Assembly (NCBI GenBank): GCA_031269355.1
Contig: JAISZG010000013.1
Location: 1 to 64,000 of the forward strand
Direction: 5' to 3'
DNA from: Oscillospiraceae bacterium
GTDB lineage: Bacteria; Bacillota; Clostridia; Christensenellales; Aristaeellaceae
DNA length: 64,000 bases
Shown: positions 26,650 through 35,109 of the stretch, one piece after another
Layout: each line of letters begins with the position of its first letter
Numbering within the stretch: position 1 is the first letter of the stretch
The notes under the pieces: generated by a model
Told to the model about the DNA's origin: nothing
The model's database searches: none
The model's input: the letters and a program-made list of their open reading frames with translations, nothing else
Program-made: the position numbers and the translations under genes

Positions 26650-28698
26650 ATGTCGGAGCATAGGCAGGGCTGGGGGCAAGTATTGCCGTTCGCCAGAAGC
26701 GCCAACGAATTGCAGCGCCGCGCGCTGTCTCAGCGCAAGGGGAAGCAGTGGCTGGAGGCGGCGGAACTGCTCCGCCGTGCGATGGAGCAGGAGCCTGACA
26801 ACGAACGTGTGCTGCTTGATCTAGCAAAAACCTACGCCGAGATCGGATGCGCCGCGCTGTCCAACCGCGTGCTGCTTCGCGCGCTGCGGCAAAATCCCAA
26901 TTGCAAAGAATGTTTCTTTGAGATGGGATGTAATTATTATAATATGCAGGCATGGTCGCAGGCTCACGACTGCCTCAGCCTGTACATCAGAAACTGCCCG
27001 CTTGGGAAAAATCGCAAAGAAGCAAACGACATGATCCTGTTCCTTTATTTACAGCAGAACTCCAGGGTGGAAAAGCGTATACAGCGTGCAACCCAAGCAT
27101 ACGAGGCCGGCAAGCATAACCTTGCTGCGCGACTTATGAGACGCACGTTCGCAGTATCTCCGTTGAACGGGGACGCGCACGCGGTCGCCGCGTTCCTGCA
27201 GCTGTCAGACGGCAACGCCGAAGCCGCCCTTGGGCTTGCGCGGCATGCGTGCAGGCTAGATCGTCATAACACCCGCGCGTTGTGCGCAATGGTAGTCGCG
27301 CTTGATCAGCTGGGCAGCCGATCCGCGGCGGAGCGTTTCCTGGCACGCGCTGTACGCGCGGCGGAATCTGAGGCGGAGCGCGTAATGGTCGTCCATACCG
27401 CATGCGAAATAAGCGCTTACGCTCAAGCACTCACGGTGCTGCAAACGCTTGCGGGCGATCAGCCGATGGATCCTTCGCTGACCCACCTGCTTGCGGTGTG
27501 CTACTGCCAGGTAGGGCGCGAAAAGGAAGCGCTGCCGCTGTGGGCGCGCATGCGCAGGATCGATCCCGACGACACGGTTTCAGATTACTGCTTTGAATCT
27601 TTGCGCGCGGCAATAGCCCGCGAGGAAACGTTTGTGCCCAACCACGTTCGTCAAGTGCCTATGGATGAAACCCTGCGCCGCTTATCGCGCATACGCGCGC
27701 TGGCGGACGGCGACGTCGATACTCTCCAGCACGCATGGCAAAATCGCGATGAGATTCGTAAGCTTGTCAGTTGGGGATTGAATCAGCCTGAGCCGCGCAT
27801 ACGCAAGGTAATGCTCGGACTGCTGCGAGTCGTCGGCGACGATAACGCGCGCTGGATGCTGCGCGACGCGCTGCTGTCGACAGATCACCCCGACGACTTC
27901 AAGCAGCTGATACTCGAGCTGCTGTTCGAATTGGGCGATCCCGGACCGCACTACGTGGCGAATAATCAGGGCTTCTCCACCGCGTTCGTGCAGGCTGCGG
28001 AAGAATCGGAACTTCCTGAAATGCACGAGGACGCGCTCGCCAAGCTCGCGGCGCATCTGCGATCTGAATTTGGCGAAGTCGTAGAACAACTGCGCGACAT
28101 GTGGCGGCAGCTGCTTAAAGAAGAAGGCACCATAGTAGATATGGATAGCTGGCTTGAAGCGCTCGAGTGGGTATACCGTACTGAGAACGGCCAGGAACTT
28201 GCGCATCCGGATCGCCGCGTAATGCGTCGCGTCAGGCGCATGCAGATGATCTGGGACGGCGCGCTGAACGAACCGGTATCCGACGGCGAGGCAATCGGCG
28301 AAATAAATCGCCAAGGCGGATATTCGCTTGATAAATGGCCCACTCTGGAAGGCTGGCTGGACGGTCAGGAAGATACGCGATCCGTCGCGCTTCAGCAAAA
28401 CGAACCCGACTCCGGCTCGCAAAAGGCAGGCAATCACAAGCGCGCGTCGAAACCCCGCGCGTCAAAACCCGACGCCGCCGAGAAGCCGTCAAAGCGCAAA
28501 CGCGCAATCGAATCAAACAAAGCTAATAAAGGCGCCGCGCCAGAATCTATAGCGCCCGATAAGCCCGCGACTAACCGAAGAGGTTCCAGCGCGCCAGCAC
28601 AATCCGCACAGGACGCCGCCGCAGGGCCAGACGCTGGAACCGCCGCAAAACCGCCTCGCAAGCGCAGCTCAAAAGCGAAGCCTGAACGCGGCGACTGA
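26650..28698 (+). CDS. Large TPR-repeat protein with basic low-complexity tail
   Basis: 682 residues, with no signal peptide or membrane segment. The N-terminal half consists of TPR-like helices (for example KQWLEAAELLRRAMEQEPDN and CKECFFEMGCNYYNMQAWSQ). The middle (about 340-560) is helical, HEAT-like. The last 120 residues are Lys/Ala/Pro-rich with PSKRKRA and PPRKRSSKAK patches. The next gene encodes another helical-repeat protein. Function unknown; a scaffold is likely. The PRKRSS motif recurs in the TED-like proteins P1 and P3 downstream. Confidence 0.75.
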   Translation: MSEHRQGWGQVLPFARSANELQRRALSQRKGKQWLEAAELLRRAMEQEPDNERVLLDLAKTYAEIGCAALSNRVLLRALRQNPNCKECFFEMGCNYYNMQAWSQAHDCLSLYIRNCPLGKNRKEANDMILFLYLQQNSRVEKRIQRATQAYEAGKHNLAARLMRRTFAVSPLNGDAHAVAAFLQLSDGNAEAALGLARHACRLDRHNTRALCAMVVALDQLGSRSAAERFLARAVRAAESEAERVMVVHTACEISAYAQALTVLQTLAGDQPMDPSLTHLLAVCYCQVGREKEALPLWARMRRIDPDDTVSDYCFESLRAAIAREETFVPNHVRQVPMDETLRRLSRIRALADGDVDTLQHAWQNRDEIRKLVSWGLNQPEPRIRKVMLGLLRVVGDDNARWMLRDALLSTDHPDDFKQLILELLFELGDPGPHYVANNQGFSTAFVQAAEESELPEMHEDALAKLAAHLRSEFGEVVEQLRDMWRQLLKEEGTIVDMDSWLEALEWVYRTENGQELAHPDRRVMRRVRRMQMIWDGALNEPVSDGEAIGEINRQGGYSLDKWPTLEGWLDGQEDTRSVALQQNEPDSGSQKAGNHKRASKPRASKPDAAEKPSKRKRAIESNKANKGAAPESIAPDKPATNRRGSSAPAQSAQDAAAGPDAGTAAKPPRKRSSKAKPERGD

Positions 28699-28868
28699 CT
28701 TGCCGCTCATAATATCAACTCGCTCCGCACGCTGTCGGCGAATGCGTATCGTTGAAAAACGATCCGCAATCTCTTGCGGCGCGCGGCGCATAGTGCGGAA
28801 GATCATACCATATATTATAGTTTAATATATATTATTATGGCTCGTATAAACACTAAAGGAGGCCGCGC

Positions 28869-29729
28869 ATGGCGATGAATGACGATTTCCCTTGCATTGA
28901 TTTTGACGAAGCGTTCCAAAAATTCGCGCATGCATGGATGCGTGAAAACTCCGCAAAATACGGCGGAGACATGGACAAGCTGGAGGCTCGCCTGCAGGAC
29001 GTGTATCTGCGATGGTTAAACCGACCCGCGCGATGGCTGGACGGGCAAAAGCCAAGCGAATATTTTCTAAAATATAACGACCCTAATAAGCTCATCGAGT
29101 GGCTGCGCGAATACGACGTGCAGCATGTTCGCGTTCCCGATCTGCTGCTGGAACGCATACCCGCGCTGCCTAATGCCGAGGATGCGCTGATGCGCGCGCT
29201 CGAGGAAGTATCCACGCCATATACAGTCAGGCTGATGATAGTATCCATGCTGCGCGAGATAGAATCCGCGAAACCCATGGCGCTATATATCGAATGGATA
29301 GCAAAGCGTATATCTCCCCGGGACGAGCTGGCGGACATGGCGGCCGAATCGCTGGAAGCTATAGGCGCGATCGTTATGGAACCAATATTCACCGCGCTCC
29401 CACGTTCAAACCCAGCGGGACAGGAAACTTTTCTAGACGTGCTTACTATGCTTCCGTTCGATGAGCGCACATACGAGCTCGCGGTAAATATGTTCGAGAC
29501 CCGTACCGAACGGACAGCGCTGTACGCTTCATACCTCGGCAAGCTGGGCGATCCGCGAGCGCTCTTATATCTGGAAAAAGCGGTGAACGAAAGAAACCTG
29601 AATTATCTGGATTTCATAGAGGTGCGCAACGCTATCGAAGAGCTTGGCGGCGACGCTCCGTCGGCAAGCGACTTTGCCGGCGATCCGTTTTACGAAATGA
29701 TGCGCGCAATGGAGGGCGATATGGGATGA
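28869..29729 (+). CDS. HEAT-like helical repeat protein
   Basis: 286 residues, soluble. Degenerate helical repeats from about residue 75 (DLLLERIPALPNAEDALMRA, TVRLMIVSMLREIESAKPMA, DELADMAAESLEAIGAIVME) resemble HEAT/PBS-lyase repeats. AGGAGG stands 7 bases before the ATG. The HD-hydrolase gene overlaps its stop by 4 bp, so the two are probably co-translated. Function unknown. The preceding 170 bp hold small hairpins and an AT-rich promoter-like stretch. Confidence 0.7.
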   Translation: MAMNDDFPCIDFDEAFQKFAHAWMRENSAKYGGDMDKLEARLQDVYLRWLNRPARWLDGQKPSEYFLKYNDPNKLIEWLREYDVQHVRVPDLLLERIPALPNAEDALMRALEEVSTPYTVRLMIVSMLREIESAKPMALYIEWIAKRISPRDELADMAAESLEAIGAIVMEPIFTALPRSNPAGQETFLDVLTMLPFDERTYELAVNMFETRTERTALYASYLGKLGDPRALLYLEKAVNERNLNYLDFIEVRNAIEELGGDAPSASDFAGDPFYEMMRAMEGDMG

Positions 29730-30394
29730 CTATATCACAAATAAAAAAAGACCCCGCAGTTCAATTGCTGCTCGAAGCGGCAAACCGACACCTGGCTGCG
29801 CTTGGCTATACCGATCACGGACCGCGCCATGCCGGATTCGTCAGCAAATACGCGGCTATGATCCTCGAATCGCTTGGATACGACGAGCGCATGACCCGCC
29901 TTGCTGCTATCGCCGGATACCTGCACGACGTTGGCAACAGCGTCAATCGGAATAATCATTCCGCCAGCGGAGCGTGCCTTATGTTTCCGCTGCTGCTGCG
30001 CATGGAAATGCCGTTCGACGAAGTGACCGAGATAATCACGGCGATTGGCAACCACGAGGAAGATACCGGCGCGATCTCAAGCCCAATCGCGGCCGCAGTG
30101 GTTATCGCGGATAAGGCGGACGCGCATAAAAGCCGCGTTCGCAACGGCGCGCCTGCCGCAGGCGATATCCACGACCGGGTGAATTTCTCGATACAGCGCA
30201 ACCGCCTTTGCGTCGACGCGGATACGCGGGTGATCGTCAGCCGTATAGATATGAACGAGACCAGCTCCGTAATGGAATATCTTACGATATATATGACCCG
30301 TATCGTGATGTGCGAGAAAGCCGCCGCCTTCCTTGGCTGCACATTCGATTTGGTTATCAACGGGCGGTCGATAAACGGACGCGTAAGATCATAA
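29726..30394 (+). CDS. HD-domain phosphohydrolase
   Basis: 222 residues. The HD metal site is visible: YTDHGPRHAGFV, AGYLHDVGNSVNRNNH (the HD doublet) and IGNHEEDTG, with VIADKADAHKSRV closing the fold. Such proteins hydrolyse nucleotides or phosphoesters; the substrate is not readable. It is coupled to the helical-repeat gene by an ATGA overlap. Confidence 0.85.
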   Translation: MTISQIKKDPAVQLLLEAANRHLAALGYTDHGPRHAGFVSKYAAMILESLGYDERMTRLAAIAGYLHDVGNSVNRNNHSASGACLMFPLLLRMEMPFDEVTEIITAIGNHEEDTGAISSPIAAAVVIADKADAHKSRVRNGAPAAGDIHDRVNFSIQRNRLCVDADTRVIVSRIDMNETSSVMEYLTIYMTRIVMCEKAAAFLGCTFDLVINGRSINGRVRS

Positions 30395-30424
30395 GCAACT
30401 TATTTATATATTTATATCGTTAGG

Positions 30425-31618
30425 ATGAATCATATGTTAACAGCCACACTGCTTCCCGGTAAGGAAAAACGCTTGATCGGCGGGCATCCCTGGGTATTCA
30501 AAAGCGACATAGCCGGCGTTGCAAACGAGTCTGACTGGAGCGTCGAGCGACCGCTTGCGCAGGTGCGCGCGTCAAACGGGAAATTTCTCGCCGTCGCGAT
30601 GTACAACCCTCAATCGCAAATCACGCTGCGCATATTGACAAAGAGGGATGAACCGATCGACGAGGCGTTCTTCCGCGCAAAGGTTCGGCGGGCTGTCGCC
30701 CTTAGAAAACAATACTCTAGCGAACCATCCTGCCGGTTGATATTCGCGGAATCAGACGGACTGCCCGCTTTCATCGCGGATCGATTCGGCGATGTACTGG
30801 TCGTGCAGTCGCTGGCGCTTGGCATCGAGCCGTATAAACCGTGGCTTGTCGACGCTCTTGTGTCCGAAACCGGAGCGCCCAACGTATGGGAACGCAGCGA
30901 CGCGCCCGTACGGGAACTGGAAGGCTTGCCTCAAACGGCGGGATTGCTGCGCGGAAGCGTACCCGACCGCGTCGCGTTTTCAGAAAACGGACTGACATTT
31001 TACGCGGACGTAAAACAGGGACAAAAGACGGGGTACTTCCTTGATCAAAAGGAAAATCGCGCGGCTGTCGCCAAGTATGCACGCGGCGCCCGCGTGCTGG
31101 ACTGCTTTACGCACACGGGATCGTTCGCCATTCACGCGGCGAAATACGGCGCGGCGGACGTCGTAGGCGTGGATATATCGGAAAGCGCGATCGAACTGGC
31201 TCGCGAGAACGCGCGGCTGAACGGGCTGGAAGATCAAATTGGATTTATCGAGGCAAACGCGTTCGACTTCCTGCGCACAGAAGAAAAGAGCGGCGCAAAG
31301 TACGATATGATAATACTCGACCCGCCCGCGTTCACCAAAACTCGCGCGGCGATGGACGCCGCTCTCAGAGGATACAAAGAGATCAACCTGCGCGCAATGA
31401 AGCTTCTTCGATCGGGCGGCGGCATCCTTATCACCTGCTCCTGCTCGCAGCACGTGGGCGCGGATGAGTTTGGCGCGATGATCCACGCGGCGGCAAGGGA
31501 CGCCAAAGTTACCGCGCAAATATTAGAAAAGCGCGGCGCCGCTTCGGATCACCCCGTGCTGATCGGCGCGCGTGAAACTGAATATTTAAAGTTCTGGATA
31601 CTTAATATATATGCATGA
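30425..31618 (+). CDS. rlmI: 23S rRNA (cytosine-5)-methyltransferase, RlmI family
   Basis: 397 residues: an N-terminal PUA domain (KRLIGGHPWVFKSDI), then a SAM-dependent methyltransferase with VLDCFTHTGSFAIHAAK, GVDISESAIELARENARLNG, IILDPPAFTK and a catalytic-loop TCSCSQH. This matches COG1092 (RlmI, m5C1962 in E. coli); exact site specificity is inferred. Confidence 0.9.
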   Translation: MNHMLTATLLPGKEKRLIGGHPWVFKSDIAGVANESDWSVERPLAQVRASNGKFLAVAMYNPQSQITLRILTKRDEPIDEAFFRAKVRRAVALRKQYSSEPSCRLIFAESDGLPAFIADRFGDVLVVQSLALGIEPYKPWLVDALVSETGAPNVWERSDAPVRELEGLPQTAGLLRGSVPDRVAFSENGLTFYADVKQGQKTGYFLDQKENRAAVAKYARGARVLDCFTHTGSFAIHAAKYGAADVVGVDISESAIELARENARLNGLEDQIGFIEANAFDFLRTEEKSGAKYDMIILDPPAFTKTRAAMDAALRGYKEINLRAMKLLRSGGGILITCSCSQHVGADEFGAMIHAAARDAKVTAQILEKRGAASDHPVLIGARETEYLKFWILNIYA

Positions 31619-31649
31619 TCAAACTATTTTCATCATAAGCGATTATGCT

Positions 31650-31687
31650 AAGCCTTTTATAATTAAAATTCTTTATATAAAAGGCTT
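31650..31687. repeat. AT-rich inverted repeat at convergent gene ends
   Basis: AAGCCTTTTATA (31650-31661) pairs with TATAAAAGGCTT (31676-31687). It overlaps the dcd stop codon and could form a hairpin in either transcript, but no T-run follows the arms. Confidence 0.5.
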
Positions 31688-32181
31688 GGCTGCACGTCGG
31701 AGTTATCCTGATATTTCCCACTGCAGTATGGCTCATATTCGCCCTTTATAGTATGATAATAAATCTGGCAGATTTGCACCATCGGATATATGCGAATGGG
31801 ATGTATGCAATGCATCTCAAGTGTCCAATAGCCTCGGAATCCTACATCGCCAAACCCGGCGGTTACGTGGATATATAACCCCAATCGTCCAAGCGAGGAG
31901 CGCCCTTCGAGCATTGGAACAAAGCAATCCGTCCTTGTATACTCGTATGTGCGCCCAAGGTACAACCGCCCAGGCTCAAGCATCAGCCCCGACTCGGGAA
32001 TTGTCAGCGCTTCCGTGCGGTGAGCTTTTTTCATATCAAGTTCATCATCTTGATATATTAATAATTTATTGTTCAACCGGAGGTTGCAGCTGTTTGGGTT
32101 GATTAGCGATCGATCGAACGGCGTTATCTCTATGCTCCCTAGTTCCATTTGTCTCAGGATTTCTAAACCTGATAAGATCAT
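31663..32181 (-). CDS. dcd: dCTP deaminase
   Basis: Produces dUTP (or dUMP if bifunctional) from dCTP for thymidylate synthesis. It has 172 residues with ILSGLEILRQMELGSIEI, the LEGRSSLGRLGLYIH phosphate-binding motif and GFGDVGFRGYWTLEM. Whether it is the bifunctional deaminase/diphosphatase cannot be decided by eye. Confidence 0.93.
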   Translation of the reverse strand: MILSGLEILRQMELGSIEITPFDRSLINPNSCNLRLNNKLLIYQDDELDMKKAHRTEALTIPESGLMLEPGRLYLGRTYEYTRTDCFVPMLEGRSSLGRLGLYIHVTAGFGDVGFRGYWTLEMHCIHPIRIYPMVQICQIYYHTIKGEYEPYCSGKYQDNSDVQPSLLYKEF

Positions 32182-32229
32182 ATATACCTCTATCGGATTT
32201 GACCGTCACTCGATTTGGCTTTATAAGAT

Positions 32230-33408
32230 TCACCCGCTTAATCGGTGCGGTTGAATAGTTGCGACGGCATATGCGGCAATGCCCTCTTCCCTGCCTACAT
32301 AACCCATCCGCTCTGTAGTAGTAGCCTTCACGTTAACAAAGTCGCAGGATAAACCAAGCGAGCGAGCGAGCGTCTCTCTCATACGCGGAATATATGGCGC
32401 AAGCCTTGGCTTCTGCGCGGCTATCGTAACGTCGGCGTGCAGCGGCGTAAATCCTCGCACGCGAAGATCGCCGACCACCTTCTCCAGCAGCACGATAGAG
32501 CTTATTCCCTTATACGCAGGATCGGTATCAGGGAACCAACGTCCGATATCGCCCTGACACGCCGCGCCAAGCAGCGCGTCGATAAGCGCGTGCACCGCCG
32601 CGTCCGCGTCGCTGTGCCCGAGAAGCCCTAGCGAATGCGGTACCTGGACGCCGCACAATATTAACGCGCGATCCGGCGCAAATCTATGCGCATCCATACC
32701 AAACCCAGATCGCGCGGGCTGCTCTAGCTGAAAGAGGATCCGCTCGGCTATCGCGAAATCATTCGGCGCGGTAAGCTTGAAGTTCGCGGGATCGCCTTCA
32801 ACCAAAGCGACCGTGCGGCCGATCCGCCGGACAAGCTCCGCGTCGTCGGTAGCATCCGCTTGAATGCGCGCCGCCCACGCGTGAGCGGCGCGCAGCAAAT
32901 CAACGCGAAATATTTGGGGGGTCTGCACCGCGCGAAGCTTGTCGCGGGAAATTATCCCGCCGCCTTCCTCGGACGTTTGCAATATCGTATCCGTAATAGG
33001 CGTCGCGGGTATCGCCGCGCCTGTTTCATTCGCCTGAGCGAAGCATCTATCTATCAATTCCCGCGTCACAAACGGTCGCGCCGCGTCATGCACCGCCACC
33101 CACGACGCGCTTGACGGAAGCTTATCCAAGCCGCGCGCCACCGATTCCCGCCGCGTAGCTCCGCCCGTCGTTACGACGATCGGCAGAATCGCCCGCGCAA
33201 CCGGCTCGATTGACGACCATAGCGATCCGTCGTCCGCGCCTATTATCACGACAGCGCCATCCACCGACTCACGAAACGCGGCGAGACAGCGAAGCAGCGG
33301 GCACACGCCTGCGACTGGAGAAAACGCCTTGTTAATCGCCTGACCGGAGCGCAAGCCCCGCCCAGCGGCGGCGAGAAGCAGCCAGCGTCCCGACAATCCG
33401 CCCGCCAC
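32230..33408 (-). CDS. ispDF: Bifunctional IspD-IspF enzyme (MEP isoprenoid pathway)
   Basis: 392 residues with two fused enzymes. IspD (about 1-230) makes CDP-methylerythritol: AAAGRGLRSG is a slightly altered nucleotide loop, and VAVHDAARPFV and AVQTPQIF are typical. IspF (about 233-392) makes the cyclodiphosphate: GFGMDAHRF, LLGHSDADAAVHALIDALLG, DIGRWFPDTDP and the ATTTERMGYVGREEG end. The start is GTG, directly after the rqcP stop, with GGAGG 8 bases before it. Confidence 0.94.
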   Translation of the reverse strand: MAGGLSGRWLLLAAAGRGLRSGQAINKAFSPVAGVCPLLRCLAAFRESVDGAVVIIGADDGSLWSSIEPVARAILPIVVTTGGATRRESVARGLDKLPSSASWVAVHDAARPFVTRELIDRCFAQANETGAAIPATPITDTILQTSEEGGGIISRDKLRAVQTPQIFRVDLLRAAHAWAARIQADATDDAELVRRIGRTVALVEGDPANFKLTAPNDFAIAERILFQLEQPARSGFGMDAHRFAPDRALILCGVQVPHSLGLLGHSDADAAVHALIDALLGAACQGDIGRWFPDTDPAYKGISSIVLLEKVVGDLRVRGFTPLHADVTIAAQKPRLAPYIPRMRETLARSLGLSCDFVNVKATTTERMGYVGREEGIAAYAVATIQPHRLSG

Positions 33409-33669
33409 CTAGAATCCTCCCTCGGGTTCTGACAGCACGCGGTACATATCGGCGGCGTCGGCTTTAAGCGCATGCTCTTTCACGGAGACTATCTCATATT
33501 GTCCAACGCGGTTTCCGAATCGGATTTCAAGCCGGTCGCCTTCCTTTACCTCGGCGCCCGGCTTGCCAACTTTTCCATTGATCATAACGCGACCCGCGCC
33601 GCACGCTTCGTTAGCGACGGTTCTGCGCTTTATGATTCGAGAAACTTTTAAGTATTTATCCAGCCGCAA
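33409..33669 (-). CDS. rqcP: S4-domain ribosome-quality-control protein RqcP
   Basis: 86 residues. MRLDKYLKVSRIIKRRTVAN is the S4 RNA-binding fold, with GRVMINGKVGKPGAEVKEGD following. This is the RqcP/YabO family, which helps RqcH add C-terminal Ala tails to stalled nascent chains. In Bacillus it also lies near mazG and spoVB. Confidence 0.9.
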   Translation of the reverse strand: MRLDKYLKVSRIIKRRTVANEACGAGRVMINGKVGKPGAEVKEGDRLEIRFGNRVGQYEIVSVKEHALKADAADMYRVLSEPEGGF

Positions 33670-33692
33670 GGGTACTCACTCCCGTCGCGGAT

Positions 33693-33968
33693 TCAGGACT
33701 GCAGCGCTTCGCGAAGCTGCTTGCCCGGCTTAAACGACGCGGACGTCGAAGGCGGGATATCGATCTCCTCGCCTGTGCGTGGATTGCGCGCTTTGCGAGC
33801 CGGGCGATGCTTCGTTTCAAACGTTCCGAATCCGACTAATTGCACTTTCTCGTCCTTTTGAAGTGTTTCCACGATAGTATCCAAGAATGCTCCTACGATT
33901 TTCTCCGCATCCTTTTTAGAAAGGTTCGCCTTCGCCGCAACAGCCGCGCTCAGTTCCGTCTTGTTCAC
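33693..33968 (-). CDS. hup: HU DNA-binding protein
   Basis: 91 residues, standard length. It has MNKTELSAAVAAKANLSKKD, the VQLVGFGTFETKHRPARKAR core and RNPRTGEEIDIPPS, the DNA-contacting arm. Nucleoid protein. AGGAGG precedes the ATG. The 148 bp before it have no gene. Confidence 0.97.
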   Translation of the reverse strand: MNKTELSAAVAAKANLSKKDAEKIVGAFLDTIVETLQKDEKVQLVGFGTFETKHRPARKARNPRTGEEIDIPPSTSASFKPGKQLREALQS

Positions 33969-34116
33969 GCGAATGATCCTCCTCGTTTAAATCCGGGCGA
34001 TTCCGAAGCCAAGCCTGAATTCGCCCAGTATTTCATAGCATGATAAAGCACGCCATACGCTATTCGTCGGAAGCTTTGCAATTCCTGCCTATAGAGCGAA
34101 ATATTTCTTGAAAATC

Positions 34117-35109
34117 CTAACTTTTTTTGTAAGCGCCGCTATCGAACCCCGATGAGCTAGCCACCAGATATAACGGTCTGCCCTGTACTTCTTGATATAT
34201 GCGCCCGACGTACATTCCCACTACGCCCAGCGCCGCCAATATCCAACCCGTGCACTCGATGAAAATGGCGCACACAAGCGATAACAAGAATCCAAAATCG
34301 CCTCCGGCGCGCCCGGCAAGCGCTAAGATAAGCAACCCAAGCAGCCACACAATGCCTGCGGCTGCGGCACCGACGCCGGACAGCGCAATCCAGCCAAGCG
34401 GCTTGAGAGAAAACGAAAATACGCCGTCTCCCGCGAGTTTCAGCATTTTCCCGAGCGGATATTTCGTCTCGCCCGCAAATCGCTTGTCGCGTTCGAATTC
34501 GACCGCAGTCTGCCGAAAGCCAATCCACGCGAATATTCCGCGCAGGAAACGATTATGTTCGCGCATTCCTCTAACGGCGTCCGCAGCCTTGCGAGACACA
34601 AGCCTGAAATCTCCCGTATCCGGCGGAATATAGCACGACGTAAGTTTATTAAGAAGCCTGTAGAATCCCCACGCGGTAGCTTTTTTGAACGCGCTGTCGC
34701 CCTCGCGGCTTATGCGCTTGCCATATACCACGTCGTACCCCTCGCGGTATTTGTCGAGCATAGCGGGAATCAGCTCGGGCGGATCCTGTAAATCGGCGTC
34801 GATTATTACGATCGCGTCCCCGCTAGCGTAATCCAGCCCTGCGGTTACAGCGAGCTGGTGCCCGTGATTTCTCGCAAACGATACAACCTTAACATGGTCG
34901 TCCTGTTTTTGCAGTTCCGTCAGTATCGACAGCGAACGATCCTGACTGCCGTCGTCCACGAATATCAGCTCATATTGAACGCCTATATTTTGTATCGTAT
35001 CTGTCAAACGGCGGCTGCATTCCGTTATGCTCGCCTGTTCGTTATATACCGGTATAATTATTGATAAATATATATCATCAGCGCTAGAGCCCAATTGCTT
35101 ATCCATCAT
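34117..35109 (-). CDS. GT2 glycosyltransferase with C-terminal membrane helices (GtrB/DPM1-like)
   Basis: Probably transfers a sugar from a nucleotide donor to polyprenyl phosphate. It has 330 residues: a GT-A domain (SIIIPVYNEQASI, FVDDGSQDRS, IDADLQDPPE with the metal-binding Asp residues, PPDTGDFRLVSRKAAD), then two hydrophobic helices after about residue 230. The start (ATGATGG at 35109/35106) overlaps the mazG stop. It interrupts the usual mazG-hup neighbourhood, suggesting a local insertion. Confidence 0.9.
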   Translation of the reverse strand: MMDKQLGSSADDIYLSIIIPVYNEQASITECSRRLTDTIQNIGVQYELIFVDDGSQDRSLSILTELQKQDDHVKVVSFARNHGHQLAVTAGLDYASGDAIVIIDADLQDPPELIPAMLDKYREGYDVVYGKRISREGDSAFKKATAWGFYRLLNKLTSCYIPPDTGDFRLVSRKAADAVRGMREHNRFLRGIFAWIGFRQTAVEFERDKRFAGETKYPLGKMLKLAGDGVFSFSLKPLGWIALSGVGAAAAGIVWLLGLLILALAGRAGGDFGFLLSLVCAIFIECTGWILAALGVVGMYVGRIYQEVQGRPLYLVASSSGFDSGAYKKS

